64,000 bases of DNA from Colius striatus. Lineage: Eukaryota > Chordata > Aves > Coliiformes > Coliidae. Positions 54,101 to 63,278 of this stretch are shown here, in pieces. Within the stretch, counting starts at the first letter, position 1, and each line of letters begins with the position of its first letter. The stretch spans positions 52,849,367 through 52,913,366 of the forward strand of contig NC_084760.1 in NCBI RefSeq assembly GCF_028858725.1, written 5' to 3'. A model generated the notes under the pieces. It ran no database searches, was not told the origin of the DNA, and worked only from the letters and a program-made list of their open reading frames with translations. A program made the position numbers and the translations under genes.

Positions 54101-57100
54101 ACTATGATCCAGGCTGTGCTGCAGGACAGGGCACTAGAGTTGTGTGGCACACAGGACGAGTCAGCAGACGTGCCAGAGCCCTAGGTGAGTGCAGCACAGT
54201 AGGCACAGGGAGTACCTAGCTCCAACCTCAGCCAGTGCCACTCAAAGCAGTAAAAGCCAAATAGCTCAAGGTAGGTAGCCTGCCCAGCACCTGTGCCAGG
54301 ACCAGGCTTGCTGAGAACCTGTTTGCCTATAACCCCCTCCTGCACCACTGCCTCAACACAATATGTCTGATGGCACAGGTGTGACCTGGTACGGCCATGC
54401 CAGGTCATTTTGATTCCAACCTACTTAGCTTCTAATGGTCCAACTGTTCAAAATTTTACCATTTAGAAATATTACTGTACCTGCAGCTTTTTAAATTCTT
54501 CCTTCTCTCGCTTATCCTCTTCTGATCTCTGTCGTTTATCTTCTTCAGTTTGGAGACGCTGAGCTAGTTCTAGATCTCCTATGTTTCCATCTATCCAGGA
54601 ATAAACATTCCAATGAGAGAGAATTTGATCAGGAGGTTAACAATACTTTAGATGGATCGTTACATTTTAAAGACTCTTTAAACAACTAGGCAGTAATTTT
54701 ATGGGATACATCCCATGTTATATTTTGACCATTCAGTCTTACCAAGACTCAGACTCCTGACGTGGACAAAGTTTATGCAGTTAAAAGAAGCGATTACTGG
54801 GCAAATAATATATGTAGCTCTACTACTAAGAAACAGCTTTTGTTAACTCTGTTTCACTCAATTGTAAGCAAGAAGTTACAGTTTCTTCAATACCACACAG
54901 ATACACAGAATTCCAGACAGAAGGGGTTGGAAAGGACCTCTAGAGATGATCTAATCCAACTCTTCTGCTAAAGTAGGTTCACCTAGGTCAGGTCACACAG
55001 GAACATGTCCAGGCAGATTTTGAAAACCTCCAGAGAAGGAGACTCCACAAACTCTCTGGGCAGCCTGTGCCAGGGCTCTCTCATGCTCACAGCAAATAAG
55101 TTTTTCCTCATGTTCAAGTGGAACTTCCTGTGTTCCACCTTGCGTCTGTTACTCCTTGTCCTGTCACCGGGCACTACAGAAAAAAGACTCGCCTCATCCT
55201 CTCAACACCCACAGTTTATGTATTATTTCCAAGCACTGATCAGCTTCCCTCTCCTCTAGGATAACTGCCAGCAGGTCCATAACAAAGCAACAAAACCAAA
55301 TTCAGGATCAGAGAATTGGATAGCGTATATATGGGATTTTATTAGCCATGCTAATAAATAAAATTAATTTTGATTTCTTCACTTTATCGCTATGAACAAT
55401 GAATCAGCACAAGCATTTAGAGAAAACAATTGTGAAAAAAACTAAATATTTCACAAGCTATAGATTTTCAGCTTATCATGCTGGAATATGCCACTGTAAA
55501 TTCCATGCACATAAACCACTTACACAGCTAGAGGAAAGGAAAAAAAAAAGCTGTCTTTTAAACATTTTTGCTGCAAGTTTTAGCTTTGTCTAATATATAG
55601 TGCATTTACTTAACAAGTATGCATAGACAAACAGCTCTTTAAGCATGTATAATTAAGCAGAGCATGTGGGGAAATGATAGGACTTCTTATTAGTTATGTT
55701 AACTTTATTATGTATGTGTCCTGTTCTCTTTTTTCAATATGGAAATATTTAGTTTAAAGTTTGTCTGAGATTCTACACTGCAACATGCAAATGCTTGTAG
55801 ATGCTTTCAAGTATTATCAAGCCTGTATCCTTTTATGTACCTTCTGAAAAGCTATGTTCCTCCAAGTGTAAATCCACATGTTCTTCAAGAATCTGAATGT
55901 TTGTACAGGTAAGACTGCACATTGGACATTCATAAAGATGTTCATTGTCTCCTGTGTCTGAAAAAGAAAAGTAGTTTCTTGATGAATGAAAGGCAGCAAA
56001 TTCTGAACCACTCTTAACCAATTCTCTGAAGAATTTGTATCTAAATGTCTGACAATTTAACTTTTTTTCCCCTTCAATTAATCAAGTTTTGCCCCATTTA
56101 ACTTACAGATCACAATTTGCTATAATATTTGTATTAAGAGATGTTTAGTTTGAATTATCATTAATGAAAAGAAATGAAAACTAACAAAAAAACACTTGCT
56201 TACAAAACTTTAGTTAGTATCTGTGATAACACAGTAGTTGGTAGGCAAAGTGAGGTTCAAAAGAACTTCTGGAGATCATTTAGTCCTTCAAAGCAGTGTC
56301 AAATTAAGCAGATTAAGTTACCCAGAGCCTCTTCCAGACAGTTAGTGCATAACTGCACACACAGACACACTTATTCCTATATTTGACCACTCTCACAGTA
56401 AAAAAGTTCTTGCATTTAAATGACATTTCCTGTATTTCAGCTTGTGCCCACCACCTGTTTTTCTGTCACTGGGCATATAGAGAAGAGGCTGACTCCATCT
56501 TTACTGCCCTCCTTTTGAGCCCTTAGATTTTACTTGCACCTTCCCAGGTTCACAAAACACTGGCATTACTACGCTGTGTTAATGATTTCTGGAAAGCATT
56601 TGTCCAAGCTAAAAGTTCACAACTAGCTGGAAAGAAACTTGATGGTATAATCTAAAGCCACCAGCAACATTTTGCATAACACCGCAAGCACACAGTTTCC
56701 TGAAACACACTACGTACATAAAAGAACTCAAAACATACTTAATGCAACTATTTTAAAAATAGCCACATACAAGGCAAGCAAGTTATTTATTCAAGCTCTG
56801 CATTATTTATAACCATAGAACTAAGACATTATTCAATGCTAAGATCTGTTTCATTGCTTTGGGTTTTTTTAAGAAAAATACATTTTTTTTAATCACAGAC
56901 TATGCAGCACGGTTGGTTATACTACCACATTCTGCATCTTTGTCATCATTTGTTCTTCTTGTCAATGTATACAGCTCATTACATCATGAATATTAGGCTT
57001 CTAAGAGAACTAAGCAGAGCATACTAGCAGAGATACTAAGTTTCAGAAACGGATACCAGTAACTCTGGACTGTTAGAATAAAATTCTGAGCAGGCTTGAA

Positions 57101-58022
57101 ATAAAATACAAGTATTGAAATAAATGTTTTCCTTACTCCAACTTTATCCCCTCAAATATCCCAATCAACGTTTAGTACCTCAGAATACTTTGGTGCTGGA
57201 ACTTTCCCGAGTCTCTACTTCAAACTGAAAGCTACCTTTCTCTAACGCGTGCTGCAACTGCTCTACAGGATCCTCTCAAAGATGAGGTTTCACGAGGCAA
57301 AGTCAAACTTTTGCGACCAAGCATACGTCGAGCAGGTGAAAACCGCCTCGTCACACAAAGGCTTTACAAGTTGCTTTCATTGATAAGGACAGTGCATTTC
57401 GGGTGTGCAAAACATTGTAGGTTCCTCTGCGTTAGTGTTTTTAGCCCTGCTCTAGAGCACATTTTTCAAGAGGCACCGCCACCGCCTTCATTCACTGTCT
57501 CTTTCTAAACAAACGACTTCTCCCTGCCCCCTTCAGCCACTCCCCTTTGTTCACATCCACGAGCGGTCTCGGAGCTCTCCGGCTGCACTCGCCGGGAGGA
57601 AACCGCACCGGCGCTCCGTCCGCACCTGGCACGGCGCGTCCACCTCGGGCGCTCAGTGCCCAACACACCGGGGATCGGTTCTCCGCCCCCTGCCCAGGTG
57701 CCGCGGCCGACTCCGACCCCCACGGGGCCCAGGCACGCCGCCCCTCACCTGTGCCTGGGGCGACCAGGAGGTGCCCGTGTCGCGCCCGGACATGCGTCTC
57801 CAGCTCCAGCCCTGCCGCCTCCCCACAGAAGGGGCACTCGGGCAGCTCCTCGGCGAGTTCGGCGGGACGGCTAACGCTCGACAGCCCCGACTCTGGAGTG
57901 GCCACCTCGATGTGCCGACGGAGCTCGCCGCAGCCTGAGGCGGCGGTGGCGGCGCAGAGCGGGCAGCGCGGCTGGTGGCCCAGGGCAGGCAGCGCGCACC
58001 CGCAGGCGGCACACACCACCAT
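48077..58022 (-). CDS. ZUP1: ZUP1 (ZUFSP), K63-specific ubiquitin peptidase
   Basis: Nine coding exons on the minus strand join in phase to give 482 residues. ZUP1 is a cysteine peptidase that cleaves long K63-linked ubiquitin chains and acts in genome maintenance. The catalytic triad is intact: Cys263 in GDRGWGCGYRNF, His395 in QHQGHSRTV and Asp416 in LFDPGC, with the same His-Asp spacing of 21 as human His491/Asp512. Two C2H2 fingers are clear at residues 63-82 (CPFC...HVRARH) and 102-122 (CPMC...HVDLH). An LAQRLQTEEDKRQRSEED helix at about 175 resembles the ubiquitin-binding MIU region. Human ZUP1 has 578 residues; the shortfall of about 97 falls entirely before the peptidase domain, within the GC-rich first exon, where the first two fingers are also degenerate. 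Introns carry two LTRs (51596-53251) and CR1 remnants. The gene starts in a CpG island shared with KPNA5. Confidence 0.95.
49333..49553 (-). CDS. ZUP1: ZUP1 coding exon 8
   Basis: Acceptor TGAAATTAG, donor AAAGTC/GTAAGT. Encodes HSRTVVGIEERRNKTLCLLL, FDPGC and the segment QYQIVAVDGVLSLDEKV. It holds catalytic His395 and Asp416. Confidence 0.94.
49872..50023 (-). CDS. ZUP1: ZUP1 coding exon 7
   Basis: Acceptor TTCTATAG, donor CAAG/GTCAGT. Encodes CQIIDFHKPTGPVGTHPRLF through KVVCTSKPPIYLQHQ, part of the peptidase core. Confidence 0.94.
50668..50836 (-). CDS. ZUP1: ZUP1 coding exon 6
   Basis: Acceptor CTGTTCCAG, donor TAAA/GTAAAT. Encodes TTLIPSIPKIQSMIEDAWRE through KAWIGACEIYSLLTSLRI. Confidence 0.93.
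51146..51334 (-). CDS. ZUP1: ZUP1 coding exon 5
   Basis: Acceptor CTTCTTCTAG, donor AGAG/GTATTC. Encodes IIEALCKYYQNENKDVRHVW and the active-site segment GDRGWGCGYRNFQML with Cys263. Confidence 0.95.
51596..52146 (+). mobile_element. Solo LTR, avian ERVL-like, in ZUP1 intron 4
   Basis: Opens with TGTCCTGGTTTCGGGTGAGG and ends near GGTTAAACCACAACTGCA. It holds a TATA-like GTATATAAG (about 51832), a poly-pyrimidine section and GGGAGGGACTGG near the end, the same internal order as the LTR at 52-633 read on its own strand. No coding part accompanies it, so it is a solo LTR, antisense to ZUP1. Target duplications are not clear, so the right edge is good to about ten bases. Confidence 0.75.
52762..53251 (+). 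mobile_element. Solo LTR, ERVK-like, with 6-bp target duplication
   Basis: A 490-bp LTR begins TGTAGCAATG and ends GGTCCTTGCA. It is flanked by the perfect 6-bp duplication ACAGGC (52756-52761 and 53252-53257), the duplication length expected for ERVK-class elements. It contains a TATA-like CGTATATAATG, then AATAAA about 25 bases later and a U5-like stretch rich in GGTC. It lies antisense to ZUP1 in intron 4, about 0.6 kb from the ERVL-like LTR. The intact duplication suggests it is younger than the other LTRs here. Confidence 0.82.
53557..53725 (-). CDS. ZUP1: ZUP1 coding exon 4
   Basis: Acceptor TCCCTTACAG, donor CAG/GTAAAA. Encodes RQYGLDNSGGYKQQFLKNME through DDGKTKTS, the helical ubiquitin-binding arm before the peptidase domain. 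Confidence 0.95.
53990..54420. other. GC-rich unassigned block in ZUP1 intron 3
   Basis: About 0.4 kb of clearly GC-richer sequence sits in an AT-rich intron. It contains short open frames in several frames (for example 53983-54219 plus, 54181-54408 minus) but no splice-supported exon. It may be an unclassified repeat or old insertion; I cannot name it. Confidence 0.35.
54481..54590 (-). CDS. ZUP1: ZUP1 coding exon 3
   Basis: Acceptor TCCTGGATAG, donor CTGCAG/GTACAG. Encodes GNIGDLELAQRLQTEEDKRQ and the charged helix ending EEFKKLQ, corresponding to the MIU-type region. Confidence 0.93.
54903..55260 (-). mobile_element. CR1 LINE 3' fragment, antisense to plus strand, in ZUP1 intron 2
   Basis: Starts with the reversed tail ACACAGAATTCCAGACAGAA and GGTTGGAAAGGACCTCTAGA and contains GGGCAGCCTGTGCCAGGGCT. 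It shares orientation with ZUP1 and is 5'-truncated. Confidence 0.92.
55841..55957 (-). CDS. ZUP1: ZUP1 coding exon 2
   Basis: Acceptor TCTTTTTCAG, donor GAAG/GTACAT. Encodes TGDNEHLYECPMCSLTCTNI through EEHVDLHLEEHSFSE, a complete C2H2 finger (Cys102, Cys105, His118, His122). Confidence 0.94.
56248..56530 (-). mobile_element. Degenerate CR1 LINE fragment
   Basis: Diverged pieces of the reversed CR1 3' UTR remain in the right order: ACTTCTGGAGATCATTTAGT, AAGTTACCCAGAGCCTCTTC and CTTGTGCCCACCACCTGTTT with GTCACTGGGCA. It is older than the neighbouring CR1 copies. Confidence 0.6.
57749..58022 (-). CDS. ZUP1: ZUP1 coding exon 1
   Basis: Starts at ATG 58022-58020 (MVVCAACGCALP) and ends GGCACAG/GTGAGG. 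It encodes 91 residues plus one base: a degenerate N-terminal finger pair (Cys4, Cys7, then Cys20, Cys23, His37) and a good C2H2 finger, CPFCGEAAGLELETHVRARH at 63-82. The roughly 100-residue linker that separates these parts in mammals is missing. Confidence 0.88.
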
Positions 58023-58100
58023 CGCGCGCCAGCGGCCGCCCAGGCGCCGGCACCTGTCACACGACCACCCCGCGCCAACGGCCGCTCCGCGCCTCGCCTC

Positions 58101-58120
58101 ACGTCATACGTCCCACGTCA
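58101..58120. promoter_or_regulatory. Paired CRE/ATF half-sites
   Basis: ACGTCA occurs at 58101-58106 and again at 58115-58120, 14 bases apart, in the ZUP1-KPNA5 promoter. These are half-sites for CREB/ATF proteins; function is inferred from the motif. Confidence 0.45.
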
Positions 58121-58192
58121 CGTCCCGCCCGCTGCCTGCTGGGAACGGAGGGGCCCGCCCGCTGGCCGGTGCGGCGCGCGCCGGGGCGGCCT

Positions 58193-58204
58193 CCGCCATC
58201 TTGG
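58193..58204 (-). promoter_or_regulatory. KPNA5: YY1-like site
   Basis: CCGCCATCTTGG is the reverse complement of the YY1 core AAGATGGCGG. It lies about 90 bases upstream of the KPNA5 ATG, where YY1 sites often mark the start region of CpG-island genes. Confidence 0.5.
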
Positions 58205-58286
58205 ATCGAGACCGGTTGCCGGCGCCGCGCTGCGGAGCGGGGCTTTCTCGCTGGGAGAGCGGCGGGCGCCGCGGGACCCCGCTTCA

Positions 58287-58290
58287 ATGG
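58287..58290 (+). CDS. KPNA5: KPNA5 coding exon 1 (start codon)
   Basis: Only ATG plus one base precedes the donor GTAAGA. The following exon supplies AC to make MDN, matching the exon layout of KPNA1/5/6 genes. Confidence 0.85.
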
Positions 58291-61200
58291 GTAAGAGCTC
58301 TAAGCGCCGGCAGGCATGGGCAGGAGCCGGTGGGATTGTTTGTGCATTCCTCCGTGTTGGGGTGTGGTACGCCTTACCGTAGGGCTCCCCGGTGCAGGCC
58401 GGGCTCTGGGCTCCCGCCCGCTGGCCGCTTGCGGGGACGGCAGTAGCCGGGCGCTGCCACGCATAGTAGCTCTGACTGCCGGGCGGGGCGGGCGGTGCTG
58501 GGACGGGGCCCGGAGAGCCCCGTCCCGGGGTCTTCCCGCGCCACTCTCTGCTGCTTCTTCTCTCAGAAAGCTGCCATCCTCCCACCTCCCTGCCCTGCGG
58601 CCGACGGAGGGGGATTTTTCACCCTTTCTTCAGCGGATGTATGTTGAAGAGCTTCGCTGGTCTGTCTGCGAGGCCGGGGTGGGTGTGCTGTGGGCTGAGC
58701 AGCCGGCAAGGAAAGATGCGGTCCGGCTCGGAAAGATGCGGTCCGGCTCGGAAAGATGCGGTCCGGCTCGGCCCTACGCCAGGTTCTGGCTGGTGCTGTG
58801 CCTCTGGTGCGGCCTTCCCCCGGCGCTGCTGGTCGGTGAGCGGTCGGTGCTGCAGCAAAGCGCCGTGTTTAAGGACCTGTATATAGGTAGGAGTGGGTAA
58901 AAATATTGTTAGTAGGGTAGGTCTTAGTCTAGGCACAACAAGTTGACGAAATGAAGGCTATGGTGCGTGGAGAGATTCAATGTCGGAACTAGTTTAGGTT
59001 TGCAGGGCAGGAGTGCAGACTCTCTTGGATCTAGACGCACAAGTCGTGAAGCCTGAGCAGATCGGAGACTGACAGTCTTTTTACCCTTATGATGCCTATA
59101 CCAAAACCCTTGTGGGAGGAATGGGGCTACAGATTCATAAGCATTTCTTCTTGAAAATGGTTTCGATGAGAGCTTTCTCCCAGTTGAGCTTCTGTGACTC
59201 CTCATAGAGCTGGTGACCTAAAACTGAATTACTTTTAATGCATGCTTCTCTTATTTGCTTCATTGCTTGGCATGACAGTTTGATTGGCACAACTATATCA
59301 CCAAGGCATGAATGATTAAGGAAGTGATGATGTCTTAGGACTAGTTAAGCCAGTAGTGTTGTTGGAAAAATTATCTGCTTAAATTGTACCTCAAAAGTTA
59401 CATGTCAGTTACTGGAACATTACTTTAGAGGGTGGCATGCTTTAGTATTGTGGTGCTGAGATAGCAGTAGTTTACTAAGGTTCTCGTGAAGCAAATATGT
59501 CTGGGTGAACAGGCTGCTGAATCTGTGGAGTGTGTTGTTGATCTCAGCCTAAATCTACAGGTTGTTGTCCCCTTTCAGCTTGTGTTTATTGCTCAGCAGC
59601 CCTTGAATATTAAAAAAAGAAATCTGAAAAAATAGTCGCAGCATGGAAATTGATAAAGAATTGTGCTGAGCTCAAGAGCTGTAGTTCAGATTTTTTCTTG
59701 CTGTGGAAGAATTACAGACAAGTGAGTGTTCACGTAGAGTCTTAAATCATAGTTTTGACAGTTATTTCTCAGAGTAAGGTTTTAGCTTTGAAAACAAGTT
59801 CCATGCTATTAACAAACTTTTTCTGTCTATTTGATCATTTCAATGACAGAATGAGGTTATCACTTCTCACTGTTGATATTCCTGAAATGACAATCGGATT
59901 CTAATCCATCTAAAGCACTGTTGATTAGAGTGAGTCAATAATTTTGTTAGTCTAAAATGGAAAAGAGTATGCCTGTCTAGGTGTTTCTGACCCTGAATTT
60001 CTTTTTCTGCATAGTTTAGAAGGAAACACAGCATAACCTTCAGATTCTATTTGCAGAGTAGATGTCTTAAAAAAATAAGAATGCAGTAAGAAAGTAAATG
60101 AAGTGGTAATTACTACAGGTTTTCTTCTTAGATTTGTCGTTGATTTTTAATATCTTTCATGTCTCCTTTATGAGAGGAAGAAGCAAATTCTTTTACTTGC
60201 TGATAGACTAAAAAGTTTAGCAAACACAATGTGTTTTGCATTTTGCTTCTCAGTTTGCTCATAAGACGCAGAATTTCTTTTGCATGATCTTATGCTTTTT
60301 AATGAAATATCTGACCCCTGAGATGAGCTGTAGTTTAATGTGCAGTTTAGAAATGCCTATGTAGGCAAGGATTTTCCTTTGATTTCTACCTAGGAGATTT
60401 TTGTTGGTGAATTGAGTATGGAAAGCAACTCAGGAATATATATAGCTGTTGCTGTAGATACTTTTCTAGCACAAGAGATGGCAGATTTGCCTTGCCAGGT
60501 TTGGCCTTTTGGAGTAATTTTTTTCTTTTTTAATAGACAACATGGCAAGCCCGGGTAAAGATAACTTCAGAATGAAAAGCTACAAGAATAATGCACTTAA
60601 TCCCCAAGAAATGCGCAGACGAAGAGAGGAGGAAGGAATCCAGCTTCGGAAACAGAAAAGGGAAGAACAGGTGAGTATCTTGGAGGCCTGTTAACTGTTA
60701 GGTGCTTCTGAAACTAAATTCAGATATGTGAAAGGACTTGAGCAGGCTTCTGTGGAGGAGAATCCAGAGCACCACGTTGAATGTCTGTTTTCTGTGCAAT
60801 CTCAGGGAGCACCAGATACTTCTCAATGCGACCATGGCAATGAACTGAAGTCCTCTTAATTCACTAGGGCACACAGAGAAGAAACACATGTCTTCAGTTT
60901 ATTCCATAGTCTAATTTAAATATGTAAGACTGTGCTGAAAGGACACTCTTATTTCCAGTGAGGATCAGAAGTCTTGCATTTTCTTCCAGAGTGTTTAGGC
61001 CAAAGTTGTACTGTTAGAAGGGAGAGGATTATTTTCATCTTTGAAGCTGTACTTCAAATTGCCCAAGAGCTTTTCTACAGTAACTTAGTAAAGTGGCTAC
61101 CAGTTGTACGAGCTATTACTCATAACATTTGCAGTTGTCTTAATTGAATTTTTATTGATGAGAGTTCAGGTAGCATTGTATAATTTAATGGTTTGTGGTA

Positions 61201-63278
61201 GTTCCTTTTCTCAGAATGTAGTTACTTGCCAGGAAGTTAAGGAATACAGATTATTTTTCTGCTTGGTCCGAAGTGGCTGAATTTGTCTCCCACAATGTAT
61301 AGAGTGTCCCAGCCACTGTTCTGTAGTCTTCTTGGAAGTGGGAATGCTCACCCTTCTTCTGGGGAAGTGATGCTACTGCATGGGAAAAGAATTGAAGTTG
61401 CTTGGGCCAGAGACGTAAGAGTAAGAGGTAGAATGATTCTGGAGTGTTTACTTGTGAACGAGTATTGCAGTTACTGGTTAAAATTTTGTTTGTGCAGTTT
61501 GTAGTAAATACTCTCTAGATAAATTATGAAAATAAGCTGTGTGTCCTATCATATGCCGGCTGTTACAACAATGAGAATTTTGCTATGATATTGCTCTTAA
61601 CTTGTTGGACTGGTGTTTTCCAGCTCTTCTTGAACTGGGGAGAACAAGTTTATGCAGGGAGATGAGACTGCTTTTACTCCAGAATAAATAGTAGCTGGTA
61701 GATAGACCATGATCCTAACAATAACAGTTTATATATTTCAACCAAGAACTCCTTTGCCCTTGTTGAATGCTAGAATGTCTGATGTTCCTAGAAGGGAAAT
61801 GCTGTTTCCTCTTCCTTTCTGAGTTTAAATGGAATTAAACCTTGTTTACATCCAGGATTCTGCAATTGTGTTGTGCCCAGGATTGTGACCAATACAGGAA
61901 TGTGTTCAACTATGGCTTGTTTTAGGTTCCTTTTTGAAATATGTATATATATAAAAATAGAGTTGCTTCTGCAGTTTTGGGCACATACAGTAGCAGAAAT
62001 CTTTAGGTGCCTATAGATGCCTAGAGGACACTTACAGATACCTAGGTGTCTATAGACACGTAGAGGACAAAACCATCAGGATTTAATAGGAGGTTTCATT
62101 AACAAGTGAAGTCTTAGTCAATGGACTGAGATGATACCATTTATCTTTAAAGATAGCAACCTAATAGTCTTAGAATTGTTAATTACAGCACTTGTAGCTG
62201 TCATACTGGATTAAGGATAAAAATTTAGGTTTGATTTCTACAAGAAAACAGGCTAGTGTGAATGTTTTGCTTGTAAATCAGAAGATGGAAGGACACTTAT
62301 TAAACATAACTTGTTAAATACTAAAGTGCACGTTTGTATTTTGAGCATAGGCAGTGCATGTAGCCAATTGTAAAGCAATTTTTGGACAGGGAATGTTTAA
62401 TGTTACATAATTTGAAAGTTCACCTTGACACCACTATTTTTTATCCAACTATATTAAAATAATGTTTCTGGTTTAATTTTTCTGTATATGAAATACAGGT
62501 GCTGTTTAACTGGCATGCAAAGAAAGTCCAGAGATATTGTTTGATCCCTTCGGTTGAAGAGAGGAATTCAGTGTGCTGAAACATAGGCATTGCCTCTGTG
62601 TTGCTGATTTTAGCCTATAAACTGAAAAGGGAGAAAGTAGCTTGTAAAATAGTGTTCCCTGCTTAAAAAAAAATGTTCATTATGAAACTAAAAGAAAAAA
62701 CATCTGTATCTTCTTTTTCTTATATGTGGAAAAAATTATGGAGCTTTGCTAATTAAAAAGAACTTCTGTTTTGAAGTGTTACAGTGCAGTTTATCAAGAT
62801 ACAGATATAGTAGTGTTTTTCTCCTTTATGTTCTTTAAACTTTCACATAGAATTCCATTTGCATGGATGAGTAGGAAGGTGAGTAGTTGAAATACTTTGA
62901 CTAGTGTTGGTGAAAGCATTTCCTTAAGTGTATGTCACCAGTACCTGCTCTATGATAAGTTCTAACAAATCCCCAAAATTTAATCTCTGTTCAGCTGTTT
63001 AAACGCCGGAATGTTTCTCTCCCGGGAAGTGAAGAATCTATGGTAGAAAGCCCCATTCAAGATCCTGATGTCAGTTCTACTGTACCTATTCCAGAGGTGA
63101 GTACTTTAGAGCGTGTCGAGAATGTTGTCTGTTAAGGTACATAGTACTAGACATCAGAAACCCTTCTGTCATTTTTAGGAAGAAGTTATTACAGTAGATA
63201 TGGTGCAGATGATTTTCTCAGATGACCCTGATCAGCAACTCACAGCAACTCAGAAATTCAGGAAATTGCTATCTAAAG
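58287..63278 (+). CDS. KPNA5: KPNA5 (importin alpha-6), 5' part
   Basis: Four coding exons are visible, giving 113 residues plus one base before the right edge; the full protein is about 540. Importin-alpha proteins bind nuclear localisation signals and link cargo to importin-beta. The visible part is the N-terminal importin-beta-binding domain, with the basic runs [20 protein letters not shown] and [16 protein letters not shown], and the lead-in to the first armadillo repeat ([15 protein letters not shown]). The choice of KPNA5 over KPNA1 and KPNA6 rests on [20 protein letters not shown], close to human KPNA5, and on its place beside ZUP1. The start codon exon holds only ATG G; the residues read [11 protein letters not shown], versus [11 protein letters not shown] in human. 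Introns: 58291-60536 (20-bp tandem repeat at 58711), 60671-62994 and 63097-63178; nothing else is recognised there. The armadillo repeats lie beyond the window. Confidence 0.95.
58711..58770. repeat. Perfect 20-bp tandem repeat, three copies
   Basis: GAAAGATGCGGTCCGGCTCG is repeated three times without change at 58711, 58731 and 58751, in KPNA5 intron 1 at the edge of the CpG island. Confidence 0.97.
60537..60670 (+). CDS. KPNA5: KPNA5 coding exon 2
   Basis: Acceptor TTTTTTAATAG, donor CAG/GTGAGT. Encodes residues 2-46, the first half of the importin-beta-binding domain, with the basic run [20 protein letters not shown]. Ends in phase 0. Confidence 0.95.
62005..62068. repeat. Imperfect 25-bp direct repeat
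   Basis: AGGTGCCTATAGATGCCTAG plus AGGAC at 62005-62029 recurs with a few changes at 62044-62068 (AGGTGTCTATAGACACGTAG plus AGGAC), in KPNA5 intron 2. Confidence 0.7.
62995..63096 (+). CDS. KPNA5: KPNA5 coding exon 3
   Basis: Acceptor CTCTGTTCAG, donor GAG/GTGAGT. Encodes residues 47-80, [20 protein letters not shown] through STVPIPE. Confidence 0.95.
63179..63278 (+). CDS. KPNA5: KPNA5 coding exon 4
   Basis: Acceptor CATTTTTAG, donor AAAG/GTATGT. Encodes [20 protein letters not shown] and [13 protein letters not shown], leading into the first armadillo repeat. Confidence 0.95.

Larger units (their letters stand above)
57480..58620. promoter_or_regulatory. CpG-island bidirectional promoter of ZUP1 and KPNA5
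   Basis: The two genes are head to head with only 264 bases between their start codons (58022 minus and 58287 plus) inside one CpG-dense island of about 1.1 kb. No TATA box is seen. Shared elements such as the CRE half-sites at 58101-58120 and the YY1-like site at 58193 could serve both directions. Very long open frames on both strands, up to 299 codons, reflect base composition. Confidence 0.85.

Noticed and set aside
57547-58446. Plus-strand 299-codon open frame across the ZUP1-KPNA5 promoter
   Set aside because: It lies in CpG-island sequence with few stop codons, overlaps ZUP1 exon 1 in antisense, and the translation is an Arg/Pro/Ala-rich composition artefact.
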